64,000 bases of DNA from WQXF01 sp031553615 (GCA_031553615.1 JAVBLJ010000022.1:1-64000); one strand, 5' to 3'. Positions 1-8,620 are shown, numbered from the stretch's first letter. Program-made: numbers and translations. The notes: a model not told the origin generated them from the letters alone.

Positions 1-72
1 CCTATTGATCCCAATGGGGCACGCTAACGCCCTGCGGTCGCCGGTGAAGGCGAACCCGCCCATTCCGCGATT

Positions 73-135
73 GGGGTATTTCGCTCTCACGAGCGACTCT
101 AGGGCTTTCCGGTCGCCCTTGAGAATCCTTCGGTG
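73..135 (+). repeat. Dispersed repeat, copy A
   Basis: This non-coding stretch shares a recognisable core with 57021-57080 on the opposite strand: GGGGTATTTCGC, then CTCACG, then GGCTTT, then CGGTCGCCCTT, then CCTTCG, in the same order and with similar spacing. It lies just upstream of the first operon. The rest of 1-187 holds no gene that I can support; the reading frame of the first gene stays open through it but has no good start there. Confidence 0.55.
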
Positions 136-187
136 GGAGCAATTCGAACGTCCGGTATTGTGCGAGAGAATTTTGAAAGGAATCGTT

Positions 188-1453
188 ATGAAGACAAAAG
201 CGGTTCGGCTGTATGGCAAAGAGGATTTGCGCCTGGAGGAGTTCGAGCTTCCGGCGATTGGCGAGGATCAAATCCTTGCGCGCATCGTTTCGGATAGCAT
301 CTGCATGTCCTCCTACAAGGCGGCGATGCAGGGCGCGGAGCACAAGCGCGTGCCGGGCGACGTCGCCACCAACCCCATCATCATCGGCCATGAATTCTGC
401 GGCGAGCTGATCGAGGTCGGCTCCAAGTGGAGCAGTCAGTTCAAGCCGGGCGACCGGTTCTTTATCCAGCCCGCGCTCAACGATCCCGCCAACGTGTACG
501 CCGCGCCGGGTTATAGCTTCGCGCACATCGGCGGTGCGGCCACTTACGTGGTCATCCCCAACGTGGTGATGGAGCGCGGCTGCCTGCTGCCCTTCCCGGG
601 CGAGGCGTACTACCATGGCTCGCTGGGCGAGCCCATGAGCTGCATCGTGGGCGGCTATCATGTCAATTACCATACCAACGCGGGCAGCTATGTGCACGAG
701 ATGGGCATAGTGCCCGGCGGCAACATGGCGCTGTTGGCCGGCGTGGGTCCCATGGGTCTGGGCGCGATCGATTATGCGTTGCATTGCGATCGCCGCCCCG
801 GCCTACTGGTGGTGACCGATATCGACGATGCGCGCCTGGAGCGTGCCGCCACCCTGCTCACCGTGGAGGATGCAGCGCAGCACGGCGTAAAGCTGGTGTA
901 CGTGAACACCGCCAAGGTGGCGGACGTCCCCGCGCACCTAAAGGAGCTGGCGGGCGGCGAGGGGTACGACGACGTGTACGTGTTCGCGCCGGTGGCCCCG
1001 GTAGTGGAGCAGGCCGACGCGATCTTGCGGCACGATGGCTGCCTGAACTTCTTCGCAGGTCCTTCCGATCCGGCGTTCTCGGCCAAGTTCAATTTCTACA
1101 ACGCGCACTACATGGCCACCCATGTTACCGGCAACAGCGGCGGAAACACCGACGACATGATCGAATCCATGGATTTGATCGCCGCCGGAAAGATCGACCC
1201 TTCCACCATGATCACCCACATTGGCGGGCTGAATGCAGTGATCGAAACCACGCTGCACCTGCCCAAGATTCCCGGCGGCAAAAAGCTGGTTTACAATCAG
1301 ATCGAGCTGCCCCTGACCGCCATTGCGGATTTTGCCAAGCTGGGGGAGAGCGACCCCATGTTCGCCGAGCTGGATCGGCTGACTAGCGCCAACAAGGGGC
1401 TCTGGTCGCCCGCCTGTGAGCGATACCTGCTGGAACATGCCAAACCGATCTGA
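188..1453 (+). CDS. Zinc-dependent alcohol dehydrogenase (sorbose-1-phosphate reductase-like)
   Basis: This 421-residue protein is a medium-chain dehydrogenase. It has the GroES-like catalytic half with the GHE zinc/proton-relay motif (H68, E69) followed by FCGELIEVG, and a Rossmann half with AGVGPMGLGA near residue 184. Enzymes of this family oxidise polyols or reduce ketoses with NAD(P). The N-terminal style and length recall L-sorbose-1-phosphate reductase, and the next gene resembles sorbitol-6-phosphate dehydrogenase, so a polyol or ketose phosphate is a reasonable substrate guess, but the substrate is inferred. ATG 188 was chosen because GAAAGGA lies just upstream; the frame is open further 5' but that part is repeat DNA. 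It is the first gene of a four-gene operon. Confidence 0.8.
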   Translation: MKTKAVRLYGKEDLRLEEFELPAIGEDQILARIVSDSICMSSYKAAMQGAEHKRVPGDVATNPIIIGHEFCGELIEVGSKWSSQFKPGDRFFIQPALNDPANVYAAPGYSFAHIGGAATYVVIPNVVMERGCLLPFPGEAYYHGSLGEPMSCIVGGYHVNYHTNAGSYVHEMGIVPGGNMALLAGVGPMGLGAIDYALHCDRRPGLLVVTDIDDARLERAATLLTVEDAAQHGVKLVYVNTAKVADVPAHLKELAGGEGYDDVYVFAPVAPVVEQADAILRHDGCLNFFAGPSDPAFSAKFNFYNAHYMATHVTGNSGGNTDDMIESMDLIAAGKIDPSTMITHIGGLNAVIETTLHLPKIPGGKKLVYNQIELPLTAIADFAKLGESDPMFAELDRLTSANKGLWSPACERYLLEHAKPI

Positions 1454-1472
1454 TTTGCGGGGGGTGAAACCG

Positions 1473-2555
1473 ATGGATGGCATAATGAATAATGTAATGA
1501 ATAGCGCAATAAATCGATTTGTGGTCGCGCCGGTGATCCGGCAAAGGTACGCGCGGGGCGAGGTCGCTCCGGTGGTGCGCTTTCTGGGCGAACAGGCGCA
1601 GAGCGATGCTCTTCATCTGGATCGTGCGGAGAGCGTGGAAGCGCTGCTAGCCGCGCTGCCCGCGTCGATGCCGGGCAAGGTATCGATGGCCGGAGCGGGC
1701 ACGTTCAGCGTGGCGATGCCGCCGCGCACCGGACGCCTCGAGGGCAAGATCGTGATCGTGACCGGGAGCGCGCAGGGCTTTGGCGAAGGCATCGCCTCCG
1801 AGCTGCTCAAGCACGGCTGCTTCATGGTTTACGCCGATTTGAACCTCGAACTGGCCCAACAGAACGCCGACCGCGCCAATCAGCAGTATGGCGAAGGCAC
1901 GGCCATCGCCGTTTCCTGCGACGTATCCTCCGAGGAAGCGGTGGAGAAGATGGTGCAGGACACGGTGGACGCGTTTGGCGGGCTGGATATGTTCGTGGCC
2001 AACGCGGGTATCGCCATCTCCGGCTCGCTGGATGAGCTGGAGATGAAGACCTTCGAGCTGATCACCAAGGTCAACTATACCGCCTTCTTCGTGTGTGCGA
2101 AACATGCGGCGCGGGTGATGCGTCTGCAGCGCCAATGCAACCTCGAAGCCACCGCCGACATCATCCAGATCAATTCCAAATCCGGCCTGGAGGGCAGCAA
2201 CAAGAACTTCGCCTATTCGGGCAGCAAGTTCGGCGGCATCGGCCTGACGCAATCCTTCGCCAAGGAGTTGGTGGAGTATGGCATCAAGGTCAACGCCATA
2301 TGCCCGGGCAACTACCTGGAAGGGCCTCTGTGGATGCATCCCGAGAAGGGCCTGTTCGTGCAGTATCTGCGGTCGGGTAAGGTGCCTGACGCGCAGAATA
2401 CCGAGGATGTGAAGCGCTTCTACGAGGCCAAGGTGCCCATGAATCGCGGCTGTTTCCCGGTGGACGTGGCGCGCGCTATTCTGTACTGCGCCGAGCAGAA
2501 ATACGAGACCGGTCAGGCCATTCCGGTGACCGGCGGCCAGAACATGCTGAGCTAG
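1473..2555 (+). CDS. Short-chain dehydrogenase, sorbitol-6-phosphate dehydrogenase-like
   Basis: This 360-residue SDR has the NAD-binding TGSAQGFG motif at residues 97-104, the NAG motif, and the catalytic Ser235, Tyr248 and Lys252 (YSGSK). The stretch INSKSG, the YSGSKFGGIGLTQS region and the C-terminal TGQAIPVTGGQ are close to what I know of SrlD-type sorbitol-6-phosphate 2-dehydrogenases. It would interconvert a polyol phosphate and a ketose phosphate using NAD. The SDR core is preceded by about 90 extra residues that I do not recognise, which most SDRs lack. ATG 1473 was chosen for the GGGGGG-rich ribosome binding site at 1457-1464. It starts 19 bases after the previous stop and ends 9 bases before the next start, so it is part of the same operon. 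Confidence 0.8.
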   Translation: MDGIMNNVMNSAINRFVVAPVIRQRYARGEVAPVVRFLGEQAQSDALHLDRAESVEALLAALPASMPGKVSMAGAGTFSVAMPPRTGRLEGKIVIVTGSAQGFGEGIASELLKHGCFMVYADLNLELAQQNADRANQQYGEGTAIAVSCDVSSEEAVEKMVQDTVDAFGGLDMFVANAGIAISGSLDELEMKTFELITKVNYTAFFVCAKHAARVMRLQRQCNLEATADIIQINSKSGLEGSNKNFAYSGSKFGGIGLTQSFAKELVEYGIKVNAICPGNYLEGPLWMHPEKGLFVQYLRSGKVPDAQNTEDVKRFYEAKVPMNRGCFPVDVARAILYCAEQKYETGQAIPVTGGQNMLS

Positions 2556-2564
2556 GAGAACTGT

Positions 2565-3857
2565 ATGGCACAAGCAACAATTTCGAAGGATAACGCGCAT
2601 TCGGAGCTCATCGCCCGACTGAACGCACCCCGGTGTCAGGATCGGCTGGCCGCGCTTCGCGCCCTCCGCGCCCTGCTGGACGCGGGATCGATCGAGCACC
2701 CCCAGACTGGTAAGGATGTGAACAACCACATCCACACCACCTACTCCTTTTCGCCATATTCACCCACCAAAGCGGTTTGGATGGCGTACATGGCGGGGCT
2801 TTCCACCGCGGGCATCGTGGATCACGATTCGTTTTCGGGCGTGCGCGAGTTCATCGAGGCGGGCAAGATCATGGATTTTCCCACCACGATTGGCTTCGAG
2901 CAGCGCGTCACCCATGCGCAAACCGCCATTGCGGATCGGCGCACCAATAACCCGGATCAGGGCGGAATATCGTACCTCACCTTCCACGGTGTGCCCCATA
3001 CGCGCATCGATGCGGTGATCGAATTCCTGAAACCCGTGGGGGTGGCGCGCGGGCAGCGCAACCGCGAGATGTGCGCGCGCATCGCGCCGTTGCTGGGCAT
3101 AGCGCTGGATTACGAGGCCGACGTGCTGCCTATCTCGCAGCAGGCCGACGGCGGATCGGTGACCGAGCGGCACCTGCTCTATGCGGCGGGGCAAAAGCTG
3201 ATCGCGGCGCATGGCAGGGGAGAAAAGCTGGTCGCTTTTCTTAAAACTCTGCTCCCGGTAAGCGAAACCGTGGCGGCGCAGCTCGGCGATCCGCAGAATC
3301 CCTATTACGATTACGATCTGCTAGGCCTGCTCAAGGGTCACTTGGTAGAGAAGTTCTATGTGCCTGCCGGGCCTGTCGAGTGCCCGGATATGCGCGAAGC
3401 GATCCGCTTTGCGAACGAGAATGGCATCATCGTCACCTATCCCTACCTGGGCGATGTCACCAACTCGGTGACCGGCGACAAAAAGGCGCAGGTCTTTGAG
3501 GATTCGTACCTAGACGAGCTGTTTGAGATCGTGGATTCGCTGGGCATCCGCGCGCTTTCCTACATGCCCTCGCGCAACACGATGGAGCAGCTCACCCGGC
3601 TGCGCGCGCTCTGCGACCGCTACCAGATGCTGCAAATCAGCGGCGAGGACATCAACTCGCCCCGCCAGAGCTTCATCTGCAAGGCGATGCGCGATCCGGT
3701 GTTCGCCAACCTGTTTGATACCACCTGGGCGCTGATTCACCACGAGCAGGTGGCGACGCGCGACTTGGCGCGGGGCTTTATGTGCAACCCACTTCCGCTC
3801 GGGGAGCGCATCGCGTATTATAAGGACATGGCAAATGAAAAAGATATGGATCAATAA
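2565..3857 (+). CDS. PHP-domain metal-dependent phosphoesterase-like protein
   Basis: The 430-residue product has PHP metal-binding signatures: HIHTTYS with His55 and His57, GIVDHDSF with Asp86, His87 and Asp88, and GFEQRV. PHP domains are trinuclear metal sites that usually hydrolyse phosphate esters, for example histidinol phosphate or nucleoside phosphates. The protein is much longer than a minimal PHP domain, with an all-alpha-looking insert around residues 150-240 that I do not recognise. No signal peptide or membrane segment is seen. Its place between a polyol-phosphate dehydrogenase and a lipoate ligase suggests a sugar-phosphate phosphatase or similar role, which is inference. AGGAG precedes ATG 2565. 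Its 3' end overlaps the next gene by 23 bases, suggesting translational coupling. Confidence 0.7.
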   Translation: MAQATISKDNAHSELIARLNAPRCQDRLAALRALRALLDAGSIEHPQTGKDVNNHIHTTYSFSPYSPTKAVWMAYMAGLSTAGIVDHDSFSGVREFIEAGKIMDFPTTIGFEQRVTHAQTAIADRRTNNPDQGGISYLTFHGVPHTRIDAVIEFLKPVGVARGQRNREMCARIAPLLGIALDYEADVLPISQQADGGSVTERHLLYAAGQKLIAAHGRGEKLVAFLKTLLPVSETVAAQLGDPQNPYYDYDLLGLLKGHLVEKFYVPAGPVECPDMREAIRFANENGIIVTYPYLGDVTNSVTGDKKAQVFEDSYLDELFEIVDSLGIRALSYMPSRNTMEQLTRLRALCDRYQMLQISGEDINSPRQSFICKAMRDPVFANLFDTTWALIHHEQVATRDLARGFMCNPLPLGERIAYYKDMANEKDMDQ

Positions 3858-4848
3858 CAATCGCATCGTCCCGGCCTGGAATCTGGCGGCCGAGGAGCAC
3901 CTGATCACGCATAGCGAGGAAACCTTCGCCCTGCTTTGGCGCAACGATCGCTCGGTGATCATTGGCCGCAACCAGGATTTGCACAGCGAGGTCGATATGG
4001 CCTTCGCGGAGCAGAACGGCATCGCCGTGGTGCGTCGGCTCTCCGGCGGCGGCGCGGTGTTTCACGATTTGGGCAACGTGAACTATTCATTCATTGCCCC
4101 CGACGATGGCAAGCGCAGCGCGGATTTCGCAGAATTTGCGCAGCCGCTCATCGCTGCGCTGGCGCGCATGGGCGTGCGGGCCGAGCTTTCGGGCCGCAAC
4201 GATCTGCTGGTCGATGGTCGCAAAATATCGGGCTGTGCGCACACCACCCTGCAAGGGCGGGCGCTCTACCACGGCACGCTGCTCTTCGCGGCGGACCTTT
4301 CACATATGTCGGGCGTACTGCGCGTGAACGAGCAGAAGTACAAAAGCAAGGGCATCGCTTCGGTGGCCTCGCGCGTGGCCAACCTTTCGGAATGGCTGAG
4401 CACGCCGGAACGGCCCATGGACGCACTGGGCTTTATGCGCACGTTGCGCGAGCTACTGCTTGCGGAGGATGCGTTTGAGCCGAGGGAATATTCGGCGGAG
4501 GACGTGCGCGCAATCGACCGCCTGTGTGCGGAGAAGTACCAAAGCCTAGCCTGGACCGACGGCGGATGGCGCAGCGCAGCGCAAAAGCACTCGGTGCGCA
4601 CGCCCGGCGGCACGGTGGAGGCTTGGGTGACGGTGCGCGCGGGTCGCATTGAGCGCGTGCGCTTGACTGGGGATTTCTTTGGCGTAACCCCGGTCGAAGA
4701 GATCGAGGCGCTGCTGACCGGGCTGGCTTTCGATCGCGAGGCGGTGAGTGCCGCGCTGCCCGAGGCGCTGCTTGCGCAGGCGATGAGCGGCGTACCCAGG
4801 GAATCGCTGATCGAATCGCTGTTTGGAGGCGCGGTAAGCGAACGCTAA
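3835..4848 (+). CDS. lplA: Lipoate-protein ligase A
   Basis: This 337-residue enzyme activates lipoate with ATP and transfers it to the lysine of lipoyl domains. The family motif RRLSGGGAVFHD starts at residue 67, GRNDLLVDGRKISG places the lipoyl-AMP-binding lysine at residue 130, and a C-terminal accessory domain follows, so the length matches the bacterial LplA form with both domains. It is the last gene of the operon, overlaps the PHP gene, and is followed by a clear terminator. No lipoylated protein (GcvH, E2 subunit) is encoded in the window, so the target lies elsewhere. A scavenging ligase linked to polyol dehydrogenases is an unusual pairing. Confidence 0.88.
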   Translation: MKKIWINNNRIVPAWNLAAEEHLITHSEETFALLWRNDRSVIIGRNQDLHSEVDMAFAEQNGIAVVRRLSGGGAVFHDLGNVNYSFIAPDDGKRSADFAEFAQPLIAALARMGVRAELSGRNDLLVDGRKISGCAHTTLQGRALYHGTLLFAADLSHMSGVLRVNEQKYKSKGIASVASRVANLSEWLSTPERPMDALGFMRTLRELLLAEDAFEPREYSAEDVRAIDRLCAEKYQSLAWTDGGWRSAAQKHSVRTPGGTVEAWVTVRAGRIERVRLTGDFFGVTPVEEIEALLTGLAFDREAVSAALPEALLAQAMSGVPRESLIESLFGGAVSER

Positions 4849-4867
4849 ATTGGCACAATAATGCAGG

Positions 4868-4903
4868 AGCGCTGCACGCTAAAAGGGATGCAGCGCTTTT
4901 TTT
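4868..4903 (+). terminator. Rho-independent terminator of the lplA operon
   Basis: AGCGCTGCA (4868-4876) pairs perfectly with TGCAGCGCT (4889-4897) and is followed by an unbroken T-run to 4903. Confidence 0.85.
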
Positions 4904-4934
4904 GTGCGCTCTTTACTCCTGATAATGGTTGAAT

Positions 4935-4950
4935 GGTTGACAAGTCAACC
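4935..4950 (+). promoter_or_regulatory. Operator O1, perfect palindrome on the marR promoter
   Basis: GGTTGAC-AA-GTCAACC is a perfect 7+2+7 inverted repeat that covers the -35 hexamer of the promoter. Its size and position suit a MarR dimer. Confidence 0.7.
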
Positions 4951-4965
4951 AAGTGGGAGTAGAAT
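4937..4965 (+). promoter_or_regulatory. Promoter of the marR-ABC operon
   Basis: TTGACA (4937-4942), a 17-base spacer and TAGAAT (4960-4965) form a near-consensus housekeeping promoter just after the upstream terminator. Confidence 0.75.
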
Positions 4966-4976
4966 GCTTCGAGAAT

Positions 4977-4992
4977 AGTTTACAGGTCAACC
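4977..4992 (+). promoter_or_regulatory. Operator O2, second degenerate copy of the palindrome
   Basis: AGTTTAC-AG-GTCAACC repeats O1 with a perfect right half and a diverged left half. Its start is 42 bases (four helical turns) downstream of O1, placing it at about the start of transcription. Confidence 0.6.
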
Positions 4993-5042
4993 ACATCGCG
5001 CCGCCCGCCGTTCGGAGGCGCTTGGGAGAAGGGAGCACGGTT

Positions 5043-5510
5043 ATGACATCGATTCGGGAAATATGGGGGTTGTACAACAGCCTCTTCCGCGTTACGCGGC
5101 AGGTCGCCAACAGCCAGCTGGAACCCTTGGGCTTGGGCAGCGCTGAGGGCAACGTGCTCTTGCATCTGCTGGTCGAGGTGCCGCAGGGCCGCAGCGTGAG
5201 CCAAGAGCAGCTGGTCGAACAGCTCGACATCAGCAAAGGCGCGATTTCCCGCGCCGTGGATTCGCTGGCGCAGAAGGATTACGTGGTGCGGAAACGGCGC
5301 GAGGACGATAAGCGCGCCTACCGGCTGCAACTCACGCCCAAGGCAATGGCGATCGCGCCCGAGCTGGAGCGCATCTACAACGAAGTCTATCTGCGGGCGA
5401 TCGAGGGCGTAGAGCAAGAGGAGATGGAGCAGCTCTTCGCGCTGATGAGGCGCATCGCAAAGAATTTTTCACAAAACACAAAGTCGAGCGGGGGCGAAGA
5501 CGATGCCTGA
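5043..5510 (+). CDS. MarR-family transcriptional regulator
   Basis: The 155-residue product has the winged helix-turn-helix of the MarR family: SVSQEQLVEQLDISKGAISRAVDSL is the recognition region and RREDDKRAYRLQLT is the wing. These dimeric repressors usually control a neighbouring transporter and release DNA on binding a small molecule. Here the gene overlaps the ABC ATPase gene by 8 bases, and the promoter carries two copies of a 16-bp palindrome, so autoregulated control of the ABC exporter is the natural reading. ATG 5043 follows GGGAGAAGGGA. The ligand cannot be predicted. Confidence 0.85.
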   Translation: MTSIREIWGLYNSLFRVTRQVANSQLEPLGLGSAEGNVLLHLLVEVPQGRSVSQEQLVEQLDISKGAISRAVDSLAQKDYVVRKRREDDKRAYRLQLTPKAMAIAPELERIYNEVYLRAIEGVEQEEMEQLFALMRRIAKNFSQNTKSSGGEDDA

Positions 5511-6204
5511 TATCGTACTGAAGGATGTATGCAAGAGCTATCAGATTGGAGAGATGGCGATTCAGGCCGTCGATAAGGTGAGCTTCACCGTGCCCATGGG
5601 GGAATTCGCGGTGGTGCTGGGCCCGAGCGGCGCGGGCAAAACCACGGTGCTCAACCTGCTGGGCGGCATGGATCGCGCCTCCGAGGGCGAGATTTGGGTG
5701 GATGGCCGCAACATCGTGCCCATGAACGAGCGGCAATTGACGCTCTACCGGCGGTACGACGTGGGCTTCGTGTTCCAGTTTTACAACCTCATGCCCAACC
5801 TCACGGCGCTGGAAAACGTAGAGCTGGCGCAGCAGGTATGCAAAAATCCGCTCGATCCCCGCGAAATGCTGGATCGCGTCGGTCTGGCTGGGCGCATGCA
5901 GAATTTTCCCGCGCAGCTCTCCGGCGGCGAGCAACAGCGCGTCTCCATCGCGCGTGCGCTTTGCAAGAACCCCACGCTGCTGCTCTGCGACGAACCGACG
6001 GGCGCACTCGATTCCGAGACGGGGCGCATGGTGCTCACCCTGCTCCAGCAGGTGGGGCGGGACATGGGCAAAACAGTGATGATCATCACCCACAACGCCG
6101 CCATCGTGCCCGCCGCGCAGCGCGTGATCCGCATGAAGAACGGCAAGATTCGCGAAGTGATCACCAACGAGCATCCTGTGGACATGGGGGAGATCGCGTG
6201 GTGA
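5503..6204 (+). CDS. ABC transporter ATP-binding protein (MacB/LolD type)
   Basis: This 233-residue ATPase has Walker A GPSGAGKTT with Lys46, the Q-loop region FVFQFYNL, the signature LSGGEQQRVSIARAL, and Walker B with Asp163 and Glu164 (DEPTGALDSETG). The wording of the signature and Walker B is typical of the LolD/MacB family, which drives FtsX-type permeases in lipid, peptide or antibiotic efflux rather than classical import. It would work with the permease that follows, whose start overlaps its stop by one base. Expression is probably set by the MarR regulator in front. Confidence 0.9.
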   Translation: MPDIVLKDVCKSYQIGEMAIQAVDKVSFTVPMGEFAVVLGPSGAGKTTVLNLLGGMDRASEGEIWVDGRNIVPMNERQLTLYRRYDVGFVFQFYNLMPNLTALENVELAQQVCKNPLDPREMLDRVGLAGRMQNFPAQLSGGEQQRVSIARALCKNPTLLLCDEPTGALDSETGRMVLTLLQQVGRDMGKTVMIITHNAAIVPAAQRVIRMKNGKIREVITNEHPVDMGEIAW

Positions 6205-8531
6205 TGCGTAAAAAGCCGGTCAGTCCGCTGACGCACAAGTTGCTGCGCGACCTGCGCAGCGGCTGGAAATCCTTCGTGGCGATCCTCATCATCTGCGCGA
6301 TTTCCATTGCGCTGTATGTGGGCATCGATGCGGCCTGGCGCGGCATGGAGCGCAATCTGCAGGATCAGTTCGAGCGGAGCGACCTGGCGGATCTGTGGGT
6401 AAAAGGCGCGGTTACCGATCGCACCGTGCGGGATATTGCCGCTATCGAAGGGGTGGAGCGGGCGCAACGGCGCGTCACCGTGCGCATGGATGCTGATGGG
6501 TTGAAAGGGAATCCCCACGTGCTGCTGCTCATGAACGAGGGCCTGCCCACCATCAGCCGCCCGTTGGTGACGTCGGGGGAGCCGCTGACAGAGCGGGAGA
6601 AGAACCAATGCGTGCTGCAGGAACGCTTTGCCCGGGCGCACGATTTGCACGTGGGTGATGTTCTCCGGCTTTCGCAGGGCGATCATGTGCTGGAGCTCAC
6701 CATCTGCGGGCTGGGTGTTTTGCCGGAATTCGTGGTGGGCAACGATGGCGGCGAGCTGGTGCTTGCCGAAGACGCATTTGGCTATGCCTGCGTTTCACCG
6801 GGGACGCTGCTGCATTGGCCCTACAGCGAGGTTGCGGTTTCGCTGAAGGCGGGCGCGGATTTGTCCGCTATACGCCTCGCAGTCGAAGCGCTTGTGAAGG
6901 ATGCGCAGACCGTGGTAAGCGAGCGCAAGGATATCATTGGCGTGAAGATGGCGACCGAGCAGACCGGGCAGATTCGCTCGGTGGGCACCATCTTTCCGCT
7001 GGTTTTCTTCATTATCGCGGTGCTCATCACTTGGACGACTATGGGCCGCCTGGTGGAAAAGCAACGCTTGCAGATCGGCTCGCTCTTCGCCATGGGCTAT
7101 AGCCGGGGTGAGCTGATCCTGCACTTTGCCAGCTATGGCCTGCTGCTGGCGGTGGCGGGTTCGCTGGCCGGGGCTGGGGGTGCATATGTTTTCGGCGCGG
7201 CGCTGCTCAGCTTTTTGGGCGCAATGTACATCCTGCCCGGCGTGGTACCATTCATTTCCCCGGCGGTGATGGTGGTCGTCAGCTTGATCATGGTCGTCAT
7301 CACCGGGGGCGCATCCATGCTGAGCGCCATCACCGCCCTGGGGCAAACGCCTTCCGCGCTGCTGCGGCCCAAACCGCCGGGCAAGGGGAAACGCGTTTTC
7401 CTGGAGCGGATCGGCGCGGTGTGGGGCCGCATGGGCTTTAGTAGCAAGATGGTGCTGCGCAACATGCTGCGCAATCCGGTGCGGTTGCTGATGGGCATGG
7501 TGGGTGCGCTGGGCTGCACCGCGCTTATGGTCACCGGGTTCGGTCTGCGCGATTCCATGGATTACGTGATGGAGCTTCACTTTACCGAGACCATGCGTTA
7601 CGATGCGCGCGTGACGCTTACCAGTGATGCGGCGGTAGGCTACGGCGAAAGCATCGCGGCGCGAACCGGGGCCGAGGGCTTCGAGGAGGAGATGGTTACC
7701 GCCTGCGAAGCCTTCGTGCAGGGCGATTGGCGGATGAAGCCGGTGTTCGTGCTGCAGGATGGCCAGGAGCTCATCCGCCTGGCCGATTCCCAAGGGGAAT
7801 CTGTCGATTTGCCTGCAAACGGGGTGGCGCTCTCGCGAAGGGCTGCTGAAGACTACGGCCTGGATTTGGGGGATGACATACTGCTGCGTGTGCCCGGCGG
7901 TCGCGCCACCCAGACGCGGGTGGAAAAGATCGTCGATTTGCGGCTCGATCAGGGCATTTATCTCTCGCGCGGCGCGTGGGAAGCCTTGAACCTGGGCCCT
8001 TGGATGCCCACAGCGGTGCTGTTGCGCGGCGATGCGCTCAATCTTCCGGTCGCCGCCGGAATGGATGGCGTGGATAAGGCGCGCGGCATCGAAGAGGAGC
8101 GCCGCTCCAACACCCTGAACCTGCAGGTGATGGAGTTCGTGGTGCTCATGCTGGTGCTGTTCTCGGGCGTGCTGGCGCTGGTCGTGTTCTACAACCTGGG
8201 GCAGCTCAACCTTTCCGAGCGCATGCGCGAGCTGGCGACGATCAAGGTGTTGGGCTTTACCCCGAGCGAAATCAAGAAGCTGGTGCTGCGGGAGAATATC
8301 ATCATCACCATCGTCGGCATGTTGCTGGGCATGGTGTGCGGGCCGGTGCTGCACAAGACGGTGCTGGTATCCGCGCTGCCCAACACCATGCAGTACGTGC
8401 CCTACATTACCCGAAACAGCTGGATATTCACCGCAATGCTGACGCTGGCGTTTGCTATGCTGGTCAATTGGATGCTGGGCGCGAAATTCAAGGAAGTCAA
8501 CATGGTAGAATCGCTCAAGAGCGTGGAGTAG
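6204..8531 (+). CDS. FtsX-like ABC transporter permease
   Basis: This 775-residue integral membrane protein has one N-terminal helix (about residues 24-45), a large extracytoplasmic stretch, a first FtsX-type block of helices around 258-372, another helix near 426-446, a second extracytoplasmic stretch, and a second FtsX block around 642-760. This duplicated FtsX layout is usual for Gram-positive MacB-like exporters. The cytoplasmic loop GSLFAMGYSRGELI and the later ATIKVLGFTPSEIKK are the coupling-helix regions. ATG 6204 overlaps the ATPase stop (TGATG); GTG 6201 is an alternative. The substrate is unknown, but the MarR control fits drug or toxin efflux. Confidence 0.85.
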   Translation: MRKKPVSPLTHKLLRDLRSGWKSFVAILIICAISIALYVGIDAAWRGMERNLQDQFERSDLADLWVKGAVTDRTVRDIAAIEGVERAQRRVTVRMDADGLKGNPHVLLLMNEGLPTISRPLVTSGEPLTEREKNQCVLQERFARAHDLHVGDVLRLSQGDHVLELTICGLGVLPEFVVGNDGGELVLAEDAFGYACVSPGTLLHWPYSEVAVSLKAGADLSAIRLAVEALVKDAQTVVSERKDIIGVKMATEQTGQIRSVGTIFPLVFFIIAVLITWTTMGRLVEKQRLQIGSLFAMGYSRGELILHFASYGLLLAVAGSLAGAGGAYVFGAALLSFLGAMYILPGVVPFISPAVMVVVSLIMVVITGGASMLSAITALGQTPSALLRPKPPGKGKRVFLERIGAVWGRMGFSSKMVLRNMLRNPVRLLMGMVGALGCTALMVTGFGLRDSMDYVMELHFTETMRYDARVTLTSDAAVGYGESIAARTGAEGFEEEMVTACEAFVQGDWRMKPVFVLQDGQELIRLADSQGESVDLPANGVALSRRAAEDYGLDLGDDILLRVPGGRATQTRVEKIVDLRLDQGIYLSRGAWEALNLGPWMPTAVLLRGDALNLPVAAGMDGVDKARGIEEERRSNTLNLQVMEFVVLMLVLFSGVLALVVFYNLGQLNLSERMRELATIKVLGFTPSEIKKLVLRENIIITIVGMLLGMVCGPVLHKTVLVSALPNTMQYVPYITRNSWIFTAMLTLAFAMLVNWMLGAKFKEVNMVESLKSVE

Positions 8532-8562
8532 CGCGAAGGACGACATACGAAGTAGACCGCCC

Positions 8563-8591
8563 TTGCTTTTGGGCGGATCGGGCTGTATGAT
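8563..8591 (+). promoter_or_regulatory. Promoter of the arabinofuranosidase gene
   Basis: TTGCTT, a 17-base spacer and TATGAT. The -35 lies in the loop of a small hairpin, CCGCCC (8557-8562) with GGGCGG (8571-8576), which has no T-run and may instead affect regulation. Confidence 0.6.
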
Positions 8592-8620
8592 ACAGCTATG
8601 CGAGGAAAGGATGAAGCGAT

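Noticed and set aside
5..187. Longer N-terminus for the first dehydrogenase
   Set aside because: The frame is open, but the DNA contains the dispersed repeat, and the family-typical start MKTKAVRLYG coincides with an ATG behind a ribosome binding site.
6795..8546. Long minus-strand open frame opposite the ABC permease
   Set aside because: The translation is rich in His, Gln and Arg with no recognisable family, while the plus strand encodes a convincing FtsX permease. Similar antisense frames at 31111-32709 and 60912-62108 were rejected for the same reason.
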